Positions 7,175 to 11,747 of a DNA stretch of 11,747 bases are shown in pieces. This DNA is from an uncultured Collinsella sp. (GTDB taxonomy: Bacteria > Actinomycetota > Coriobacteriia > Coriobacteriales > Coriobacteriaceae): the NCBI GenBank assembly GCA_934654795.1, contig CAKUGT010000034.1, forward strand, positions 1 through 11,747, read 5' to 3'. The position numbers and the translations under genes were made by a program. Under the pieces are notes generated by a model. It was not told the DNA's origin. It was given only the letters and a program-made list of their open reading frames with translations, and did no database searches. The first letter of the stretch is position 1. Every line of letters begins with the position of its first letter.

Positions 7175-8452
7175 CTACGCGCTGTACTTGTTGGCTTCGC
7201 CGAAGGTGCCGGCCTCGACAATCCAACCGTCCTTCATGATGACGTCCATGTTGTCGGTGTTGAGCACGTGGATGTCGGCAGCAACGTCACCGTTGACGAC
7301 CAGCAGGTCGGCGCACTTGCCGGCCTCGATGGAACCGGTCTCGTCCTCGATGTGGCACATCTTGGCACCGTTGAGGGTGGCGCAGGTGATGGTCTCGACC
7401 GGGGTGAAGCCGATCTTGTCGACGAACTCGTACATCTCCTCGATGGAGCAGTTGCCGTACGGGGTGACGAAGGAGAAGGAGTCGGAGCCGATCGTCATGA
7501 CGACGCCACGCTTCTTGGCCTCGCGCAGACAGTCGTAGTTGCGCTGGAGCTCCTTCTCGACCAGGGTGCCCTCGTACTTGTCGTGCAGCTCGGGGACGTA
7601 GACGGGCGGATAGGTGGCGTACCAGGTGGGCAGGAAGGCGATCGTCGGGGTGAAGAAGGTGCCCTGCTCGGCCATGAGGTCCATGGTGCGCTCATCGATG
7701 TCGAAGCCGTGAATCAGCTGCTCGCAGCCAAAGCGGACGGAATCGTAGGCAGCGGCGTGGTTGTTGTAGCAGTGGCTCCACACGGGAATGCCGACCATCT
7801 TGGCCTCTTCGACCACGGCCTGGATCTCCTCGGAGCAGTAGTGCTGGTCGCGACCGGAGTCCCAGCGCCAGATGCCGCCACCGGTAGCCCAGATCTTGAT
7901 GGCATCGGGGTTCTCACGCAGACGACGACGGACAGCCTTGCGCAGATCCCAAGGACCGTCGACCTGGTCGCCCCAGGGGTGCGATTCCTTGTTGAGCTCC
8001 TGGGTGCAGTGGTGGGAGTCGCCGTGGCCGGCAACGCGGCAGAAGCCAAGGCCGGTAGCCAGAACGCGCGGGCCCTTAAAGACGCCCTTGTCGATGCAGT
8101 CGCGAATCTGGATGCCAAAGCGGCCGATCTCGCAGACGGTGGTGAGGCCGTGGGTGAGGCAGTCATAGGCCTGCTTGACGGCGACGGCCTGCTTCTCGAG
8201 GAGCGGCTGCATGACCCAGTCGGTGTCATCGTCGGTCAAGTTGCCCGAGAAATGCAGGTGGGTGTCGATCAGGCCGGGAAGGACGGTCTTGCCGGCGGCG
8301 TCGATGACCTCAACGCCCTCGGGAAGGTCCTGCATGGCGCCGGCGTACTCAATCTTGCCGTTGTCGTCGACGAGAACGAGGGAGTTCTCGACCGGCTCGG
8401 CGCCGGTGCCGTCGATGAGCTTGCCGCCAACGATTGCATACTTAGTGGACAT
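7175..8452 (-). CDS. Metal-dependent amidohydrolase (Xaa-Pro dipeptidase/imidazolonepropionase-like)
   Basis: A cytosolic hydrolase of 425 residues from the amidohydrolase superfamily, in the group that includes Xaa-Pro dipeptidase-like and imidazolonepropionase-like enzymes. It would hydrolyse an amide or peptide bond with one or two metal ions. The ligand set is complete: DTHLH (His65, His67), a probably carboxylated Lys186 in IKIWATGGG, His227 in VWSHCYNNHAA, His248 in LIHGFD and the catalytic Asp324 in TIGSDS. A small beta-sandwich is formed from the two ends (residues 1-58 and about 385-425), as usual. The Shine-Dalgarno TAAGGAGG, 4 nt before the ATG, is the strongest in the window. It follows the permease gene on the same strand at 131 nt, which suggests that the permease imports its substrate. 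The exact substrate (dipeptide, N-acyl amino acid or other) cannot be read from the sequence. Confidence 0.93.
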   Translation of the reverse strand: MSTKYAIVGGKLIDGTGAEPVENSLVLVDDNGKIEYAGAMQDLPEGVEVIDAAGKTVLPGLIDTHLHFSGNLTDDDTDWVMQPLLEKQAVAVKQAYDCLTHGLTTVCEIGRFGIQIRDCIDKGVFKGPRVLATGLGFCRVAGHGDSHHCTQELNKESHPWGDQVDGPWDLRKAVRRRLRENPDAIKIWATGGGIWRWDSGRDQHYCSEEIQAVVEEAKMVGIPVWSHCYNNHAAAYDSVRFGCEQLIHGFDIDERTMDLMAEQGTFFTPTIAFLPTWYATYPPVYVPELHDKYEGTLVEKELQRNYDCLREAKKRGVVMTIGSDSFSFVTPYGNCSIEEMYEFVDKIGFTPVETITCATLNGAKMCHIEDETGSIEAGKCADLLVVNGDVAADIHVLNTDNMDVIMKDGWIVEAGTFGEANKYSA

Positions 8453-8482
8453 GGTTCCTCCTTATGGATCCATATAGTGGGC

Positions 8483-8506
8483 GAGGCCGTGTTGGGTTAA
8501 GGCCTC
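8483..8506 (-). other. Small hairpin before the amidohydrolase
   Basis: GAGGCC and GGCCTC form a perfect 6-bp stem with a 12-nt loop. The sequence right after it, in the minus direction, contains TATATG and a palindrome ATGGATCCAT next to the Shine-Dalgarno. TTAACC lies 18 nt before TATATG, so a weak internal promoter for the amidohydrolase is possible. Confidence 0.4.
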
Positions 8507-8525
8507 ACAAAGCTACCCAAGTGGT

Positions 8526-8577
8526 GCCGGGTTCGGTGCGCGGAAGAGAGGGTCCCGCGCACCCGATCCGCCCCGGC
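8526..8577 (-). other. Two-part hairpin just after the permease stop
   Basis: A 9-bp perfect inner stem (GGTGCGCGG/CCGCGCACC, 8535-8543 with 8555-8563) is capped by an 11-nt loop. An outer 6-bp stem (GCCGGG/CCCGGC, 8526-8531 with 8572-8577) flanks it. There is no T-run on the minus strand, so it is unlikely to be a full terminator. It may protect the permease message or lower transcription into the amidohydrolase gene. Confidence 0.55.
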
Positions 8578-8583
8578 TCGGCG

Positions 8584-10035
8584 TTACTTTTTGCGGGAAT
8601 TGGTAAAGGCCATGAGGGCCAGGCCGACGACCAGCCAGCCGATCACGATGCTCCACTCCACCATGTTGAGGGAGGCGGGAGAGAACGGGATCACGAGCAG
8701 GCCGATGATGATGGCGCAGGCAGCGATAGCGAGGCCGATGCCAAACTTGCCGCCGGGCACCTCGTAGGGACGAGGCAGGTCGGGCTCGGTGAAGCGCATG
8801 CGCAGACAAGCGAGGGCGACCATACCGCAGGAGAAGATGAAGGCGAGAGCCGACACGTTGGTCAGAGGGATGAGCATGTTCTTACCCAGGAACGGACCGA
8901 CGACGGTGATGACGCCCAGGACGACGCAAGCGAGCTTGGGAGCGCCGGAGTTGGGATCAACCTCGGCGAACTTCTCGGGCAGCTGGCCCTTGCGACCCAT
9001 GGCGAGCATGATGCGGCTCGTGGCGCCGTAGAAGGAGTTCATGGGGCCCATGGGTCCAAGCGTGGCGATGACGAGCATGGCCAGGTACAGGAGCATGTTG
9101 ATGCCCTTGAGGCAGGCGAGCGCGGGAACCGGGCTCTTAACGAACTCGTGCCAGTCGAGAATGGTGCCGAACGAGTAGATGCAGACCATGTAGAAGCCGC
9201 CGGCGGCCAGCAGGGCCAGGGAGATGATCTTGCCGAACTTGTTCCAGTTGAGGCCCTCGGCCGCTTCCTCAGCCTGCTGAGGAATGGTGTCGAAGCCGGC
9301 GTAGAAGAACGGGGTCAGAACCAGAACCGACACGATACCGGCGAACAGGCTGGTGCTCTCGGTAGCGGCCTTGCCGCCGCCAGCACCGGCGACCTGGGAG
9401 AACACGGGCATGGCGTTGTCCGGCGAACCGGTGAACAGCGAGACGCCCATGGCGAGCAGCATGCCGCAGAGCAGAGCCTTGGTCAGAAAGGCCTGGAGCT
9501 TGGCGGCCGAGCTGGCACCGCGGAAGTTGAGGAAGATGACGTAGACTGCAAAACCGAGTGCGATCAGCGTCGGGAACAGGTAAACGTCGGCGCCCAGGAT
9601 GGTGTAGAGCTTGACGGCGCGCAGCCACTCAAGACCGGGCAGGCTGCCGAACATCTCGGACACGAGGGTCGAGATGGCGATGGCCTCCCACGGGCACAGA
9701 ATGCCGTTGCCCAAAGCCAGGAGCCATCCGGTGATGTAGCTCAGCGTACGGCCAAAGCTACGGTCGACATACTCGACGATGCCGCCCGAGATGGGGATGG
9801 CAGCCGTGAGCTCACCGAAAACAGCTCCGACGGGCACGAGGAAGATTGCACCCAAGAGGAATGCGATCATAGCGGGAACGGGGCCGCCGCCCACGACCAT
9901 CCAGTCGCCGACCTGCAGAACCCAGCCGGTGCCGATGATGGCACCAAAGCCGATGGTGAAGAAGTTCCAGAGCGAGAGCGTTTTCTTCATACCGCCGTTA
10001 TCCTCGACTGCAACTTCCGCGTTCTTGTCCGCCAT
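8584..10035 (-). CDS. APC-family amino-acid permease
   Basis: A 12-helix-type secondary transporter of the amino acid-polyamine-organocation superfamily, 483 residues, inner membrane. The first helix carries the family motif GFGAIIGTGW (29-38), whose backbone binds the substrate amino group in known members. AVFGELTAAIPISGGIVEYV is the conserved helix 2-3 region. FFYAGFDTIPQQAEEAAEG fits the helix 6-7 region. The ATG at 10035 is chosen because AAAGGAGG lies 6-7 nt upstream. The frame stays open for 99 more codons to 10332, but that part is basic and low-complexity, lacks a Shine-Dalgarno and would be alien to this family. It is the first gene of a probable two-gene unit with the amidohydrolase. 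A hairpin ends about 10 nt before its Shine-Dalgarno. Confidence 0.93.
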   Translation of the reverse strand: MADKNAEVAVEDNGGMKKTLSLWNFFTIGFGAIIGTGWVLQVGDWMVVGGGPVPAMIAFLLGAIFLVPVGAVFGELTAAIPISGGIVEYVDRSFGRTLSYITGWLLALGNGILCPWEAIAISTLVSEMFGSLPGLEWLRAVKLYTILGADVYLFPTLIALGFAVYVIFLNFRGASSAAKLQAFLTKALLCGMLLAMGVSLFTGSPDNAMPVFSQVAGAGGGKAATESTSLFAGIVSVLVLTPFFYAGFDTIPQQAEEAAEGLNWNKFGKIISLALLAAGGFYMVCIYSFGTILDWHEFVKSPVPALACLKGINMLLYLAMLVIATLGPMGPMNSFYGATSRIMLAMGRKGQLPEKFAEVDPNSGAPKLACVVLGVITVVGPFLGKNMLIPLTNVSALAFIFSCGMVALACLRMRFTEPDLPRPYEVPGGKFGIGLAIAACAIIIGLLVIPFSPASLNMVEWSIVIGWLVVGLALMAFTNSRKK

Positions 10036-10390
10036 TGTTCCCCTCCTTTCCTTTTTGACGCCCTTTGGCGTCACCCCTTGCGCAGCCTGTTTTGCCGCGC
10101 GCTTTAATTTCGTGGCTTTAAGATACGGCCTTGGCACAGCAACGCCGCTTGTGGCTCGACCGAAGGCAGAACTGTAAAACGAGCGGCGCCGTTTTTGGGA
10201 CGAACGGCGGAAGACGTCATTCGTCTTGGACGCTTTCATCTTGTCTGTTTTTGAAGACCTGTTGCCGTGACGCTTGGCGCGCGGCGCGGCAACGTTCATA
10301 CCATTTGTCAGGCTTTTGGCGCACATGCCCATGTGTCGTGCATCTTTTTATGTAGGATAGACAAGTTACACATGAGGCAAGGTGATTCGA
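10036..10390. promoter_or_regulatory. Divergent intergenic region with a structured potential leader for the permease
   Basis: This 355-bp stretch separates the permease (leftward) from the C39-like peptidase (rightward) and contains no gene I can support. It holds four short hairpins: GTTGCCG/CGGCAAC at 10261-10293, AAGACG/CGTCTT at 10211-10227, CGCCGTT/AACGGCG at 10187-10209 and TGACGCC/GGCGTCA at 10056-10073. The last stops close to the permease Shine-Dalgarno. I found no convincing -35/-10 pair on either strand. TAGGAT at 10353-10358 is a weak -10 candidate for the plus-strand gene. No riboswitch class is recognised. Confidence 0.5.
10322..10335. promoter_or_regulatory. Palindrome CACATGCCCATGTG, possible operator
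   Basis: Six-base arms match perfectly around a 2-base centre. It lies between the divergent genes. Its right half occupies the place of a -35 box for the weak TAGGAT hexamer at 10353 (17-nt spacing). A regulator binding here could affect either direction; this is inferred only from symmetry and position. Confidence 0.3.
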
Positions 10391-11392
10391 ATGGCATACG
10401 GATACAATGACGGCGACCAACGGCCACAAAGCGTGCGCCTTGCCGGCCGCACCACGCCAACGCCCAGAAGCACCTCCGACAACGACAGCCCGCAGCGCCC
10501 CCAAGAGCAGCCCGGGGCTTCTTCGCGGCAACAAAGCCGTACCGTGCAGCAGTCAGACCGCATGAGTACGAGCACACGCCAACGCCAGACCGACACATCG
10601 CAGCCACGCCGCTATGATCGCCGTAAGACCGACTACTACGTTAAGCGCTCCTTTTCGCGACCTCAACGCGATCGCGGCAATTCAGCCCCTCACCCCGCGT
10701 CGCACATCACAAGCCACGCGCTTCCGGCCCGCCGCCTACGCCTTGCGTTTTGCTCCATCGCCGCCTGCCTCGTCTTTGTGTTTTTGGGATCCTGTATCTC
10801 CCACGGGTCAGCCGGTCTTGAGCCCACTGCCGAGGACAAGCTGCTTAAAGCTCCCGTCGCGCCCGGTTACTCCTTTGCGTTCTCGACCCCACGCTCGCAA
10901 TGGCAGGCCGGCACCATGCCCCACATCTACCAAATTGACCCCGCATGGTCGGAGCTGCCCTATGCCGGTGGCACTATTCGCGAAAACGCTTGCGGTCCCA
11001 CTTGCCTCACCATGGTCTATATCTTTAAGACCGGCCACACCGATAAGACGCCGGTCGATATATGCGCACTGGCCGAAGCCGGCAACTACGCCCCCACTGG
11101 TGCCACCGAGTGGTCGTTTATGACAGGCGGTGCGTGGCAGCTGGGGCTCAACGGAACACAGCTCTATAACGATCGCGAATCTATTACCCAAGCACTTCGC
11201 TCGGGTGTGCCCGTCATCGCCGCAGTGCGCCCCGGTACATTTACCAACGTAGGCCACTACATCGTGCTCTACGGCATCGACGATGCCAACCAGATTGGCG
11301 TCTACGACCCCAACTCGGCCAGCCGAAGCGCCCGCCGCTGGGGCGTCGTAGAGGTCCTCAACGAAGTCGAAGCCATGTGGGCCTACTACTAG
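10391..11392 (+). CDS. Membrane-anchored C39-like cysteine peptidase
   Basis: A 333-residue protein predicted to have its enzymatic domain outside the cell. Residues 1-114 are low-complexity, rich in Arg, Gln, Ser, Thr and Pro, and probably disordered in the cytosol. A single hydrophobic segment follows (about 115-137), ending in LGSC (Cys135), which resembles a lipobox. The C-terminal domain (about 175-333) matches the C39-like fold: YQIDPAW with the oxyanion Gln181, ENACGPTC with nucleophile Cys201, VGHYIVLYGI with His289 and VYDPNS with Asp306. The triad is complete, so activity on a peptide or cell-wall cross-link is plausible, but the substrate is unknown. No ABC transporter domain is fused or adjacent, so it is not a bacteriocin-processing exporter. 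AAGGTGA lies about 5 nt before the ATG; a GTG three codons earlier is the alternative start. Confidence 0.88.
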   Translation: MAYGYNDGDQRPQSVRLAGRTTPTPRSTSDNDSPQRPQEQPGASSRQQSRTVQQSDRMSTSTRQRQTDTSQPRRYDRRKTDYYVKRSFSRPQRDRGNSAPHPASHITSHALPARRLRLAFCSIAACLVFVFLGSCISHGSAGLEPTAEDKLLKAPVAPGYSFAFSTPRSQWQAGTMPHIYQIDPAWSELPYAGGTIRENACGPTCLTMVYIFKTGHTDKTPVDICALAEAGNYAPTGATEWSFMTGGAWQLGLNGTQLYNDRESITQALRSGVPVIAAVRPGTFTNVGHYIVLYGIDDANQIGVYDPNSASRSARRWGVVEVLNEVEAMWAYY

Positions 11393-11442
11393 GCGCTAAG
11401 CACGCCGGCTCTAGCCATCGCCTCAGCAAAATCCTAGTCATC

Positions 11443-11614
11443 CGGAAAGTGCATCCCACTTTGAAGCTCAATAGCGGGATGCACTTTCCGCTAGCGGCCT
11501 GTTTGGGAAACCGCGTCCCACTTTTCGGCCGAATTCTGGGATGCGCTTTCCCGTTGAGGACCTCGAGGGAAACTGGGTCCCATTTTGAGCGCCTATTCTG
11601 GGACGCAGTTTCCC
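11443..11614. repeat. Array of three 48-bp palindromic units with 62-bp period
   Basis: Units lie at 11443-11490, 11505-11552 and 11567-11614. Each has two 15-base arms and an 18-base loop, and the two spacers are exactly 14 bases. The arms of unit 1 match perfectly, unit 2 has two mismatches and unit 3 has one. The arm consensus is close to GGGAAACTGCGTCCC. Loops begin ACTTT or ATTTT. Between units 1 and 3, arm positions 1, 7 and 11 differ on both sides in a way that keeps pairing. The array sits just after the peptidase gene. The 62-bp period is not a multiple of three, which argues against coding. Confidence 0.9.
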
Positions 11615-11656
11615 ATACCCCACCAGCGTTCCCTCGCCAACAGCCAACTCAACAGC

Positions 11657-11689
11657 AAAAGCCCCGCAGCCGGAGCGGACTGCGGGGCT
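11657..11689 (-). terminator. Leftward terminator-like hairpin at the right edge
   Basis: A perfect 10-bp GC-rich stem (11660-11669 with 11680-11689, including GCCCCGCAG/CTGCGGGGC) is followed on the minus strand by TTTT. It would terminate a minus-strand gene lying beyond the right edge, converging on the peptidase gene. On the plus strand the stem is followed by TCATGAAG, without a T-run. Confidence 0.6.
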
Positions 11690-11747
11690 CATGAAGAGAG
11701 GCTAGTTTGTGGGCGCTTTGCCTGGCGCCCACGAGAGAGGCAACAGA
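11690..11747. other. Right-edge stretch with a hairpin and short direct repeats
   Basis: An 8-bp stem GTGGGCGC/GCGCCCAC (11709-11716 with 11725-11732) is flanked by two copies of AGAGAGGC (11695-11702 and 11734-11741). Two minus-strand frames stop here (at 11691 and near 11704), so the end of an off-window gene may be present. The visible part is too short to support one. Confidence 0.35.

Noticed and set aside
6989..8500. 503-codon plus-strand open frame opposite the amidohydrolase
   Set aside because: Repetitive Val/Gly/Asp/Leu composition and no Shine-Dalgarno; the opposite strand has a complete catalytic metal site.
8464..10107. 547-codon plus-strand open frame opposite the permease
   Set aside because: It is rich in Gly, Asp, Glu, His and Gln without any domain, and it lies antisense to a clear APC permease; it is a GC-driven shadow.
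10036..10332. 99-codon N-terminal extension of the permease
   Set aside because: No Shine-Dalgarno at 10332, a basic low-complexity sequence unlike the family, and an excellent Shine-Dalgarno at the internal ATG at 10035.
11443..11614. CRISPR array
   Set aside because: The repeated units are themselves palindromes that differ in sequence, the spacers are only 14 bases, and no cas genes are seen.
11377..11694. 105-codon open frame across the palindrome array
   Set aside because: The 62-bp period changes frame at each unit, so no protein repeat results, and the frame starts inside the peptidase gene.

Overview
The window reads as a high-GC, gut-actinobacterial chromosome segment, most like Collinsella or another Coriobacteriia. 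That placement is an inference from base composition, codon use, the Shine-Dalgarno sequences and the gene content; it was not checked against a database. I support eight protein-coding genes. Seven lie on the minus strand and one, at the right end, on the plus strand. No tRNA, rRNA, CRISPR array or insertion sequence was seen.

Left part (1-7063, all minus strand). Two paralogous LytS-like sensor histidine kinases bracket a set of envelope-related genes. Read in the direction of transcription, from high to low coordinates, the order is: kinase 2 (7063-5672); its LytTR response regulator (5633-4899); a zinc-dependent phospholipase C-like protein (4807-3863); a UMF1/Atg22-type MFS transporter (3631-2372); a family-2-like glycosyltransferase (2200-1013); and kinase 1 (from 1016, running off the left edge). 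The glycosyltransferase stop and the kinase 1 start overlap as ATGA, so these two are very likely translationally coupled. Both kinase-containing units begin only about 20-27 nt after a terminator-like hairpin, which is either the end of the previous unit or an attenuator.

Middle part (7175-10035, minus strand). An APC-family amino-acid permease is followed by a metal-dependent amidohydrolase of the Xaa-Pro dipeptidase/imidazolonepropionase-like group. Together they suggest uptake and hydrolysis of an amino-acid or dipeptide-like nutrient. The 131-bp gap between them holds two hairpins, and a terminator-like hairpin follows the amidohydrolase.

Right part (10036-11747). A 355-bp divergent intergenic region holds a hairpin-rich potential leader for the permease and a short palindrome. 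It separates the permease from a plus-strand gene for a membrane-anchored C39-like cysteine peptidase with a long, low-complexity, Arg/Gln/Ser-rich N-terminus. After that gene comes a regular array of three 48-bp palindromes with identical geometry (15-bp arms, 18-nt loop, 62-bp period), then a terminator-like hairpin pointing leftward. The triple array is the most unusual structure in the window. A separate 67-bp near-perfect palindrome lies at 3768-3834.
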